Part shown: positions 11,761 to 21,338 of the stretch, in pieces
How positions within the stretch are numbered: position 1 is the first letter of the stretch
Layout: each line of letters opens with the position of its first letter
Source: Termitomyces sp. T153
Taxonomy: Eukaryota > Basidiomycota > Agaricomycetes > Agaricales > Lyophyllaceae
Assembly: GCA_018296165.2 (NCBI GenBank)
Contig: JACKQL020000003.1
Span: 1,302,001 to 1,366,000 of the forward strand
Reading direction: 5' to 3'
DNA length: 64,000 nt
The notes under the pieces: model-generated
What the model was told of the DNA's origin: nothing
The model's input: only the letters and a program-made list of their open reading frames with translations
Database searches by the model: none
Made by a program: the position numbers and the translations under genes

Positions 11761-12171
11761 ATGCCCCAACAGTATGTGATGGCCTCTGCTCTATCCACCA
11801 ACTCCCTGCACCTCAATGTGGAGATTGAGACAATGAACACTCAGCAAACCTGTGGAGTCATTGCTCTTCTGGACAGCAGAGCAATAGGACTGTTTCTGGA
11901 CTTAGAGTTTGTTAAATGCCATGGCCTGACTACACAGCCCCTCCCCAAGCCCATTCCTGTCTACAACATTGATAGAATGCCTAACAAAGCAGGTGCCATC
12001 AACTCCATGGTTGATCTGGTCCTCCATTATCAGAACCATGCAGAGTGTGCTGTATTTGCCATCACCAGCTTGAGAAGGCAGGACATGATCCTTGGTTTTA
12101 CATGGCTTCAGGAGCACAACCCTGAGGTTGATTGGACCAAAGGGGAGGTAACCATAAGCAGGTGCCTCTAA
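11761..12171 (+). pseudogene. Retropepsin-like protease domain relic
   Basis: A 136-codon open stretch encodes a gypsy-type aspartic protease. The active-site motif reads LLDSRAIGLF where LLDSGATGLF is usual, so the Gly after Ser is replaced by Arg. Downstream LGFTWLQEHNPEVDW matches the domain's conserved C-terminal segment (ILGxxWLxxHNPxIDW). The DSG to DSR change should abolish proteolysis. Confidence 0.8.
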
Positions 12172-12429
12172 AAGTGTTCCGCCTATGCTACAGAGGACAG
12201 AGCAGAGCACTGGACCCAAGTTCAGAAGCATGCAGCTATCCATGCATGTTATGCTAGCCCTCTCTCATTTGCAAATCTAGACCTCCTAAATCCCCCACCT
12301 CTGGCATTCCCTCATAGAGAGGCCCTCTAAAAGGATGATTGGAGCAACAGTGGAGTCCCAGAGGAGGAGTGCAGAGGGGAGTTTGGTGGCATATGTGAGC
12401 TAGAGCTCTCAGACAAAGTAGTAGAAGTG

Positions 12430-13950
12430 GGGGATCAAATCTATGCTACTACTGTATACCTGCTGCCCTTTATTGCAGAGATCCAGGCTAGCTAGACCAT
12501 GTCTCAACAGCTGGCCCAGGCATTCACTACTAAGGCCATGCCTCAAGAGTTCTGGGATGTGGTACTCCCCTATCTTCATGCATTTGAGGATGTGTTCTCC
12601 AAAGCTTCATTCGACTCGCTTCTAGAGTGCAAGAGGTGGGACCATGCGATTGAACTGCTATCAGACTTGGCACCCTCCAGCTGTAAGGTCTACCTGCTCA
12701 CACCCTGGGAACAGGATGAGCTCAATGCATTCCTGTAGGAGAACCTAGATTCTGGTCACATTTGCCTATCTAAGTCTCTGATAGCTTCTCCAGTCTTCTT
12801 TATCAAAAAGAAGAATGGCTCCCTCCGACTGGTCCAGGACTACTAGGTACTTAATGCTATAACAGTGAAGAACCATTACCCTCTCTCCCTCATCTCTGAG
12901 CTCATCAACAACCTCTGGAGTGCGCAATACTTCACTAAGCTGGATGTCCAGTAAGGTTACAACAACATGCACATTCAGGAGGGAGATGAGTGGAAGGCTG
13001 CCTTCCAGACCAACTGGGAATTGTTTGAGCCACTCATTATGTTCTTCAGACTCACTAATAGCCCTGCCACCTTTCAGACCATGATGAACAACATCTTTCA
13101 GGACCTTATAGCAGAGAGTGTAGTGTATGTGTATTTTAATGACATCCTTATCTATACCAAAATGCTAGAGGAACACCATTAGATCACTTGCTTCATTCTG
13201 GAACACCTCCACCAGCCCCAGCTCTACTTCAAGCTGAAGAAGTGCAAGTTCAAACAAACCTGAATTGAGTATCTGGGCCTAATCATATTGCATGGAACCA
13301 CAGAGATGGACCCAGTGAAGGTAGCAGGCATGGCAGAGTGGCTGGAGCTCCAGAACAAGAAGGAGGTGCAGGCATTTCTTGGTTTTACAAACTTCTACCA
13401 GAGATTTATCCAGGACTTCTCACACTATGCCTATCCACTATTTGACCTTATAGGAAAGGATGTTCCATGGAGTTGGGGACCTCTGGAGCAAACAGCCTTT
13501 GACACTCTCAAGTGCACCATGACTTCTGGACCTGTCCTCCTCTTCCTGAGTAACAATTCTCCCTTCCAGATGGAGGCTGACAGCTTCAACTTTGCCACTG
13601 GAGCCATGCTCTCACAGCAATCTCTGGAGAATGGAAAGTGGCATCCGATGGCCTTTTACTCCAAGAGCCTGAATGTGGTGGAGTGGAACTACAAGATCTA
13701 TGATAAAGAGATGCTGGCCATCTATCAGTTGTTCAAGAAGTGGTGGCACTTCTTGAAGGGCATGCAGCACAAGTTTGAGGTCTGGATAGATCACAAGAAC
13801 CTAGAATACTTTCAGATGGCTAAGAAGCTCAATTGTCAACAGGCCTGGTGGTCCCTCTACCTTGCCAACTTTAACTTCTCTTTGCACTACAAGCCTGGCC
13901 AGAGCTGGGAAAACCAGATGCCCTATCACAGAGAGCAGACCATGGCATAG
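12430..13950 (+). pseudogene. Reverse transcriptase and RNase H relic
   Basis: RT motifs are readable across stops: [19 protein letters not shown] near 12790, FTKLDVQ near 12930, PLIMFFRLTNSPATFQTMMN near 13035, and the catalytic box as YVYFNDILIY near 13126, where an acidic YxDD pair is expected. The first Asp has become Asn. RNase H and its connection follow at 13288-13950, with FLGFTNFYQRFIQDFS, FQMEADSFNFATGAMLSQ and AFYSKSLNVVEWNYKIYDKE. This last part is the longest surviving open frame (220 codons) of the element. Confidence 0.85.
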
Positions 13951-13969
13951 GAGAAGGGGATAACAGCAA

Positions 13970-15140
13970 TATTGTGCTCCTCCACTCTGAATTGTTTGCA
14001 ATCCAAGCTATGGAGAGTCTTGCCATTGAGAGAGTGGAAGCAGACATTCTCCAAGACATACAGTGAGGTAATCAGAACAGTCAGCAGGAGGAGCTAGTGG
14101 CACAAGCTGCTCAGACACTGAAGTCAAGGCATACCACCAGTGCCAAAGCAGTCCATGCTGACAAATGGGCCCTCAAAGATGCAATTTTGACCTTCCAAGA
14201 CCATATCTACATCCCCAACATTCCAGAGCTCCATCGGAGGATTGTGGAGCAATACCATGACTCCTGCATCGCAGGGCACCCCAGATGGTAGAAGACACTG
14301 GAGCTAGTATTGCAGAACTACTGGTGGCTCCAGATGTCCCAGTATATTGGGTCCTACACTAGTACCTGTGATCTCTGCCTCTGGACCAAGCCCCAGTGCT
14401 AACTCTCCTATAGACAGTTACACCCACTGCCCATGCCTGCAGAATAATAGAGTGTGGCATCCATGGACTTCATTGTAGAGCTTCCTGATGCCCATGATTA
14501 TGATGCGATCATGGTAGTGGTAGACCTATACAGCAAGTAAGTGCACTTCATTCCAATCCACACCACCTGCTCTGCTATGGGTGCTGCAAACCTGTACTAG
14601 AGGAATGTCTGGAAGCTCTATAGCCTCTCTGATGCCTACACCTCAGATTGAGGACCACAATTCATAGTGGAGTTCACCCAGGAGCTCTACCAACTGCTCA
14701 GAGTGAAGCTCCACACCACTACCACCTACCACCCACAGTCTGATGGCCAGACAGAATGCATAAACCAGAAGTTAGATCAGTATCTCTGCCTCTTTTGCAA
14801 CAAACACTAAGATGACTGGGACAAACTCCTCCTTAACACCAAATTCCAATACAACAACTACATTCACACATCCACCCAGTTTTCCCCATTCTTTCTTAAC
14901 ATGGGATAGCATCTGTGCATGAGTTTTGAACCCTGGGCCTAGCCCTTGGAGAATGAGGCAGTAAATGAATTTGTGGACCAGATAAGGAGGTCATAGGAGG
15001 AGGCCCAGGCAGCACTGGCAAAAGCAAAGGATGACATGGCACAATACTATGACTGTGGAAGGACTCCAGAGTGCAAATATCAGCCTAGAGATCAAGTCTA
15101 CCTAAATGCCTCTGACATTACAACTACCTGGCCCTCAAAA
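13970..15140 (+). pseudogene. Retrotransposon integrase relic
   Basis: The zinc-binding region survives as RRIVEQYHDSCIAGHPRW near 14240 and CDLC near 14375 (HHCC pattern). The core shows MDFIVELPDAHDYD near 14460 with the first catalytic Asp. Near 14640 comes TSD, then a stop where Arg/Gln is usual, then GPQFI, and near 14735 YHPQSDGQTE with the catalytic Glu. Stops at several positions (for example 14289, 14401, 14540, 14650) inactivate it. Confidence 0.82.
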
Positions 15141-15329
15141 AAGCTGTTGCACTAGCAGTTGGGGCCTTTCATAGTGGAATGACAGATAGGACTCTTGGCC
15201 TATCAACTCCAGCTTCCTGCAGGGATGCACCAGCTTCATCCAGTGTTCAACATGGTCAAACTAACTCCAGCTCCTAAGGATTCTATTCTGGGGCATTGTC
15301 CGCCACCTCTGCCACTTCCCATGGTAGTC

Positions 15330-15525
15330 AATGACAACAAGGAATATGAGGTGGAGGAAATCCTGGATAGCTATTTATTCCAGAGATGACTACAATACAA
15401 GGTGAAGTGGAAAGGCTATAGGATTGAGGATATCTCCTGGGAGCCACAGGAGAATATACATGCTCCTAGACTTATCAAGGAGTTCCACTGGAGACATCCA
15501 GAGGCTCCACATGCCATATGAGGGA
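15330..15525 (+). pseudogene. Integrase C-terminal chromodomain relic
   Basis: The segment reads EYEVEEILDSYLFQR, a stop, LQYKVKWKGYRIEDISWEP and QENIHAPRLIKEFHW. That is the chromodomain pattern EVExILDxR...YLVKWKGY...TWEP. It defines the element as a chromovirus, in which this module is thought to guide integration towards modified histones. One stop interrupts it. Confidence 0.85.
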
Positions 15526-15596
15526 TCTACTCTATTTCACTAGCAGACTGAGCAATCAGGGACTTCTTTTACCCTGCACATCAAGATGCCACATGC

Positions 15597-15610
15597 TAGA
15601 GGGGGGGTGA
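15597..15610 (+). promoter_or_regulatory. Polypurine tract of the retrotransposon
   Basis: The purine run AGAGGGGGGGTGA lies immediately 5' of the 3' LTR, the expected plus-strand primer site. A matching tRNA primer-binding site after the 5' LTR at 10213 could not be identified. Confidence 0.7.
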
Positions 15611-15975
15611 TGTCAGGGGACTTTTATTTCTGACCTCCACAACTTGTTCCAGCACCTCTGCAGCTTGTTTGATGTTTCCAGGGCTCTTTCTGGAACCCTG
15701 GAGATCTCTGGAGAACTGCAGCTCCATATTACCTTAGCAATCATTGCCCTAAGGTTAGGAGTAGCTCTGGTCATCTGTACAGTAGTTTCCATGCCTCTGC
15801 CACCCACTGATGTGCTGCACTAAGCAGCAGGGATCCTTAGACTTGTTCTCTTCAGATTCCCCTCTGCTAGGTGATGAGTTACTGATTGTATCATTGTCTA
15901 CTCCACTAATATACTTCAGATTCCCCTCTGCTAGCTGCATGACTCCAATCTGCCACTCCAGAGGTTGCCCTTACA
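15611..15975 (+). repeat. 3' LTR
   Basis: 365 bp, starting TGTCAGGGGA and ending CCCTTACA, followed by the target duplication GTGAC. It retains the TG..CA termini lost by the 5' LTR. Differences between the two LTRs are mostly transitions. Confidence 0.92.
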
Positions 15976-15980
15976 GTGAC

Positions 15981-17184
15981 AGGCTTGTTGATACAAACAT
16001 GTTTGGCTGCCAATCCAACTCTTCTAGTGGTGTCCCATCACATTGTCATGCCTGTCTCAAGGAATGATATTTGTGACATTGCATACCCCCTCCTTAATCA
16101 CCCCAGGCTATACCATCTATTTATTACAACAACAGCCTGTACTTACAGCACAGTTGTAATATAACCAGCATTGTAACTACAGCATCATGTGCCTGGCAAT
16201 TTTTGTTCAAATATTTTGCCATTTTGGGAGAATCAAACCTGTGACTACAATCCCAAAAACAACCATTGATACAACCATAACCAGTTGACTATAGAGCCTT
16301 AATCAGAACACAAACTTGTTGTAATAAGGGGAGCAAGCTCCTCTTCAAAATATCCCTGGAACCCTAAGCATGTTAACAGAACCTTAACAGAACCTAACCA
16401 AACCTTTAACTACCTGACTGGAACTCTAATTGAACTCTAACCAGGCTAACCATGTGCTCAACAGGCAGGCCCCATGGGTACATAGGCCTTAATGTGTTAA
16501 GATTGATCACTGAGCTTGTTAGTTCAATGGTTGTATGGTGTCTTCCTTCCAATTGTGTCTATCAGTCAGGAGGTTGTTGGTTCAATTCACTTTGGTTGAT
16601 ATCTTTTTGTCCTTTTCAACATTTGATGCTGTTGACATTATCACACGTGATTGATATAACAAGTGGTGCTGTAATTACAACTGTGGTTATATCAGGCTTA
16701 TCCTGTCATGACAGGGGATGTCTTATCGTCCTGCCAGCATCAGGTGATCACCCTTTTGTGAAAACTTAACATGTCTTATGCAGCATTATCATCATGTGTC
16801 TCATAAATAACCTATACAAATGACGATGTAGTAAAAAGTTTAGATTTGTGGTAATGGAAGCTTTAATTTGAATTTATATTCTGGTGACTTCAAGGAAGGT
16901 TACTACATTGTATCCATACAGAAGAGAGCAAGCTCCCCAACCAGTACCATGGTATATTGAGTTCTATTCAACAGATAATCAGAGTATATACGTTCAGATT
17001 GAACGCTAGCTATGCCCATCAATCGACTATCGTCACGAGAGAAGACGTGAACGCAAGGTATTGCTGGGAGTAAACTGAGAACGATATAGAATTCAACTTA
17101 GATGTATGAAGCAGAAGATTACCGAGGAAGGTCCGAAACAGACACTGAAGAATAAAAACAGCAGGAAACGCCAGGTTTCCCGAT
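15981..17184. other. Intergenic: end of CpG-poor block
   Basis: No gene seen. Words such as TTGTAAxTACAGCA and GTTGTAATATAACC occur near 16,140-16,190 and in reverse near 16,660-16,690, a weak inverted relationship. A tRNA-like promoter pair lies at 16,520-16,588. Normal CpG content resumes at about 16,980. GAGCAAGCTCC occurs near 16,339 and again near 16,928. Confidence 0.5.
16512..16600 (+). repeat. tRNA-like (possible SINE head)
   Basis: TAGTTCAATGG at 16,520-16,530 fits the pol III A box and GGTTCAATTC at 16,579-16,588 fits the B box, at tRNA-like spacing. The region between does not fold convincingly into a full cloverleaf and no anticodon can be assigned, so a tRNA-derived SINE or decayed tRNA is more likely than an active gene. 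Confidence 0.35.
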
Positions 17185-18050
17185 TTAGAATGCTGCGGCG
17201 CCAACAACAGCGCCGAGAACGATACCAACCCAACTACCCTTCATGTGAAGTGCTGCATTAGAGGTCGTAGTCGGCGATGCAGATGACTTTGTGGCAGATG
17301 AAGTGGCATGTGAAGTGGAAGTCGTCAAGGATGGGGAAGTCGTAGCTTTGGAGACCGGGGCGGCAGCAGAGGTGGCGCCGGCGAGAGGGGCGGTAGATTG
17401 GCCGTTGATCTGATCAATAACGGAATTGCTGAAGGTTCCAGTCATGCCATTCATTCTAGAGGATGGAGATGATCGTAAGGACAGAGAAAAGAGATTCAAA
17501 AGTCAGGTGGCTTACGTGAATTTCGCCGAGAAGGCAAGGGCAGGATATTGAGGTGCAGCGGAGTCTTTCAGGTTCAAGGACTCAACACGAATGAAACTGT
17601 CGATCAAGTCAGTGTATATAGAGTAACGATGTTTAGATATCCGTACTATTGATTGCTGTTCGGACCGATGGACGGATCCGGTGTGAATTGGATTGATTGA
17701 GTGGTCGAAACATCAACACTTGGAATAACAAGCTGGAGGGAAGTCTAGAAAATAGAGAAAGAGTTGGCCGATCCTATGACTACCAGAGACAGGCTTACCT
17801 GTTGTTGAGCATTTCCAGCATAGACGGAGACCTTAGCAGGCCCAAAGTCCTTGAGTGAAGGCGTCATGCCATCATCTTGCCAATTAATAGTCGCCTGTTG
17901 CCCTGCGACGAAGGTTGTCGAAGCAGTAGGGGATGTAATCTACTGTATTTGTCAACATCTTTAAGTTAAAGCAAGATCATAAAAACGTACGAAGACGTTC
18001 CCGAGGGCAGAGGCGGAGAGGGCGAGAAGGGTCAAAGACTTGAAGAACAT
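17185..18050 (-). CDS. KRE9/KNH-like secreted, GPI-anchored wall protein
   Basis: Five exons by splice consensus: 18050-17991, 17939-17799, 17744-17647, 17596-17516 and 17455-17185. Together they give 216 residues with all phases consistent. The N-terminus MFFKSLTLLALSASALG is a signal peptide. The body (about residues 21-125) shows the Ig-like fungal KRE9/KNH pattern: ITSPTASTTFVAGQQATINW, then DFGPAKVSVYAGNAQQQ, VIPSVDV, and YFIRVESLNLKD followed by QYPALAFSAKF. A Ser/Thr/Ala-rich stalk follows, and the tail GSWVGIVLGAVVGAAAF is a hydrophobic GPI-attachment type end. The family is linked to cell-wall beta-glucan assembly or wall surface roles. Identity is by remembered family pattern. The gene is the first in the normal-CpG region. 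Confidence 0.88.
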
Positions 18051-18559
18051 TTTCAGGTCAAAAAAGAATGTGTTGTCAAGGAGCGTCAGTATAGGCAGCA
18101 CAAGGCTGTAGGCTTGTAGTCGTCGTTGAGGGGAGATGAGGGAAGACGATTGAAGAAAAAATGCGGAGTTTGTATTTATCTTCTACCATATGTTATTTGG
18201 GCCGGAGTTGGGCCGGTGCCTGAGATCAGCCTTGCAACCATAAGTTTGTGATGCCGTTTTTGATGATGATTGTAGGCACTTACACTTCGGAAAGAGGTTT
18301 CAGAAAATTTTGGTGTTTAGTTTTTCTGAGAGGTAGTAGAAAACATATGCATACCCCAGTGAATTGCAAGAACTGAGAAGAGAGGCCTGATTACTCATAG
18401 GGGATGATAAGATAACATAGCTGGGGAAGGACGGGATTGATGTTGGATCAAAGTGATATGTCACATGTGCCGTTGCTGAGAACTTCTCATACCTCTTCGT
18501 TCTGAACACAAGTCTGTTTGGAAACTTCCACTCGTTTACCACGCAAAGGGCGGAAATTG
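18051..18559. promoter_or_regulatory. Upstream region of the KRE9-like gene
   Basis: Non-coding sequence divergent to the pseudogene at 18,560. An AT-rich stretch near 18,150-18,190 lies about 120 bp from the start codon and may hold the core promoter; no clear TATA box can be singled out. Confidence 0.3.
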
Positions 18560-19310
18560 TTCCATAAATCCCACATCTAAGTCACACCAGCTGTCAAGAG
18601 CCTATCCCCAACGCATGAATCCCACCGCGGTCTCTACTCTCGAATGGACCCTCGAACACATCAAACCTGAAGTACCTAGAGGATCTGTCATCAACTATGG
18701 AAGGGTTGTGGACATTGGAGATGGACACACGTGTCGACTTGTGGGAAGCTGAAACAATAGAAATTGTTGCGACGTACACTTCAGTCTGTCCCTCAGATTT
18801 TTCACAGCGCTCTACGACGAAACGAAGTCTGTAACGTATATTGTTCAGACGAAGCCTCCAGGGCGTAGCCTTGCCCCCCCTACTCCTACCTCTCACGCCT
18901 AATCAGCAAGCTATCATTGAACAAGATTTGAAGAGGATTTTTCTCTAGCTTTCTACTCTGGACACATTTGGTATGACAGGAAAGCCTTCCCAGTTCCTCC
19001 AATTAGAGATCATGGTCCATGGGAGGTGATGACGCTGATGAAAATTCCTCCCAACTGGCCCATCAAGACAGCCAATGTCGCTCACAATTTCAACATCCTT
19101 GATACTGTCAATACAAGCAAATCTGACTTCACAAAACCACACATTTTCCACCACGGCGACCTTGTTCCCGAGAATATCCTTATACATGACGATTATGTTT
19201 CTGGAATTATCGACTGGGAGCATGCTGGATGGTATCCGTACTTTTGGAATGCCTATAATTGCTCAACGACGATTGCTCGAATACCCAACTGTTTGGCAGT
19301 ATCATAACTC
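18560..19310 (+). pseudogene. Fungal APH-type phosphotransferase pseudogene
   Basis: The C-terminal half reads clearly as the aminoglycoside-phosphotransferase-like kinase family of fungi: HHGDLVPENILIHDDYVSG then IIDWEHAGWYPYFWNA (19,150-19,255). This contains the Brenner-type HGDxxxxN catalytic loop and the DFG-equivalent IDWE. The upstream segment (about 18,595-19,100) holds matching N-terminal pieces (for example RGSVINYGRVVDIGDGHTCR) separated by stops and frame changes. It ends soon after the IDWE block. The catalytic residues survive but the frame does not, so I call a pseudogene; an intron-rich divergent gene is a less likely alternative. Confidence 0.6.
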
Positions 19311-20202
19311 AACTGTTACGTACATGTTTGCTTCATGATACGATGTGGTGTAGTGAATTGCTAAATGCCATAGAACGTCTTCACTGTTCGCGTCGTTTTT
19401 GGCTAGGCCTACGGAGCCGACGTGAAATAAGACTCACATACATGGGATGTAAGTGTGGCGACGGTGCGGGTTTCTCATTCGCATACTCAAAAATTCATCT
19501 CTACTGAATCAGATGATGTCGCCCACTAAAGCAGCAATAAACGAAAACGATATACATTGCTGCTCATTCTACGAACCACTGGAGCCTGGTATGGCGAACC
19601 TATAAATCAGGGTATCTCAAAACCCCTGATCAAGAAATGGCGGGACACAAATCTATTGAAATTCTGTTGAAAGGCAGTAAATTTGGCTATCGTGTCAGTC
19701 TTCTCTGGGTGGATTGAATAAAACAGTGAAACTGTGGCGTTTATTTTCTTTAGGGCCTCAACATTGTAGGCCGAAAGGCGTTGATCAACTTAGAACGCCT
19801 GGTCAAATTGTTCATTGATCGAGTGAGTTTCTCGACTTGTTCGTTGTTCGAAATCATAGACCCTGGGTTGGTCTACACAGAGGAAACTCTGAAGCTGACG
19901 AGGATTGTGCTGTGAACGCAATCAATGAAGCTTTCGAAGCTCGAGAGTATGACAATAACGTCGAAGTGTCAATAGCTTCGATTTGGTTGAAGCCGATACC
20001 ACGAAAATTCGGGCTTTGAAATCTGAGGAGGTTTAGAATTTCTAAATCCCTTCTAGACATCGGAAAAGTGGGTTGGAAGCTGATCAAAAGTTGGTGACCT
20101 GCTAGCTGCTTGTGTGATGAGTGGCTATTAGAGGCTTAAACCTGATGGAAATGAAGAAAACTCGAGGATGATATAGTACAGATCATGTCACGCGTACATA
20201 CG
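19311..20202. other. Intergenic, no gene seen
   Basis: Short open stretches near 19,837-20,087 on both strands have no recognisable domain and no splice-supported extension. Nothing else supportable is seen. Confidence 0.5.
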
Positions 20203-20865
20203 TTAATGTACATAGAGCAATTGGTATAAGCCCTGCCTCGCCAGTGAAGTCGTGTCGTGTTCCTCCAAGTACTGGCGAGCATGCTGCTTCGCCTCTTCAG
20301 AGACTTTGGGATCTGAGAGACGTTGCAACTAATCAATACGATGAGACGAATTACCGGAACTTACTGTGCAAGGCCGCCTTGTAACCAGCCAACACTCGAT
20401 TCTTATGTTGTTGGTCATCCAGATCGATGTCCGGTTCGTGAATTCCGGCTGCGTTCAATATCTCCCGGGCGTGCTTCTTAGCTTCTTCCGAGGTATGTTG
20501 ATCTTTATTATTATTGTCAAACGGCGGTGTGATTCGAACAATATAAAAAGGGCGTACTGTGCAGCGTGGCCTTGTACCCTCCTGCCGAAAAATGAGCAAG
20601 TTCGATCCTAAGAAATGTGGGAACCCCCACCTAAAACACGATTGCCGTGGGAACCGGACTGATCAGTGCCAGCGTGCTGTTGGGATTCCAACTCCTGGAG
20701 CCGTTCAGTAGCATGAGCCTTCGCCTCATCTGAAACTCTGGGATTTTTAATGGAAGCTCTCAGCCCCGCCGCCACTCGGCCAGGGTTCTTCACATGTTCT
20801 TCGAGGACGTCAATTGACATTTGAAATTGCAAGGAGAAGAAAGGAAACGCACCGCTAGACGCCAT
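20203..20865 (-). CDS. Conidiation-specific protein 6 (Con-6) family
   Basis: Translation with canonical introns gives three consecutive Con-6 repeats. They run AAGLRASIKNPRVSDEAKAH, then LGGYKATLHN + QHTSEEAKKHAREIL, then LAGYKAALHN + PKVSEEAKQHARQYLEE, closing before a TAA at 20,203. The probable first exon is MASSE (donor at 20,852) joined to HVKNPGRVAAGL. Two introns interrupt repeats 2 and 3 at exactly the same codon (CAC A|AT). Con-6 proteins are small, hydrophilic, stress- or sporulation-associated fungal proteins of unknown biochemical role. Con-6 proteins usually carry two such repeats, so three is notable. The exact start intron is less certain than the rest. Confidence 0.85.
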
Positions 20866-21338
20866 TATTGTAGTCAAATGAATGAAACTTTGGAGGTTTT
20901 CAGCATCGTCAGCTTTATATGAGACTTCAGATTTCAGGGCTCTGACGTCGACACGCGTCCCCAATAGACTTGTGAAACAAGGCCACGTTATCTATGACGT
21001 CAAACTCACGTCCATCATGTGATCGTGTTTGCTGACTGGAGTGGGATAATTTCTGCACTTAGTCGAAGGTCGGCAAATACATTATCGATGCATTATGCAT
21101 TATCTCTCGGCGCGCAATGATTCTGACTTAGTAAGTGATTGTTTATTGAGAAGTTTTCGCTGTCACTCACTCTTATGTTATAGGTGGCGGGGCCAACTTT
21201 GGAAGAACCACTCCGAAGTTCGGCGAGTCATTTCACGTTGGCTGACTACCTAACTCGACCCACTCTGTTTATCTCTAATTCGCTCCTTCTCTTGCTTGCC
21301 TAAAATTCTCCTGGAAATCTCCGACACCATCTTGAGTT
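20866..21338. promoter_or_regulatory. Divergent intergenic region, Con-6 / kinase
   Basis: Upstream of both divergent genes. It contains AT-rich words near 21,075-21,110 (ATTATCGATGCATTATGCAT) and a pyrimidine-rich stretch (21,260-21,300) just before the kinase start, a frequent feature of fungal core promoters. No specific operator is recognised. Confidence 0.35.

Larger units (their letters stand above)
9839..15980 (+). mobile_element. Ty3/gypsy chromovirus, LTR to LTR with target duplication
   Basis: A complete but dead LTR retrotransposon. The LTRs lie at 9844-10212 and 15611-15975, flanked by the 5-bp direct repeat GTGAC at 9839-9843 and 15976-15980. Between them the order is gag with a CCHC knuckle, protease, reverse transcriptase, RNase H, integrase and a C-terminal chromodomain, the arrangement of chromoviruses. 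A purine tract GAGGGGGGGTGA precedes the 3' LTR. The whole element is CpG-poor, coding parts carry many stops, and several catalytic residues are changed. The perfect target duplication shows it inserted as a unit. Confidence 0.92.

Noticed and set aside
18594..18896. 100-codon minus-strand frame
   Set aside because: It is antisense to the phosphotransferase pseudogene and has no recognisable features.
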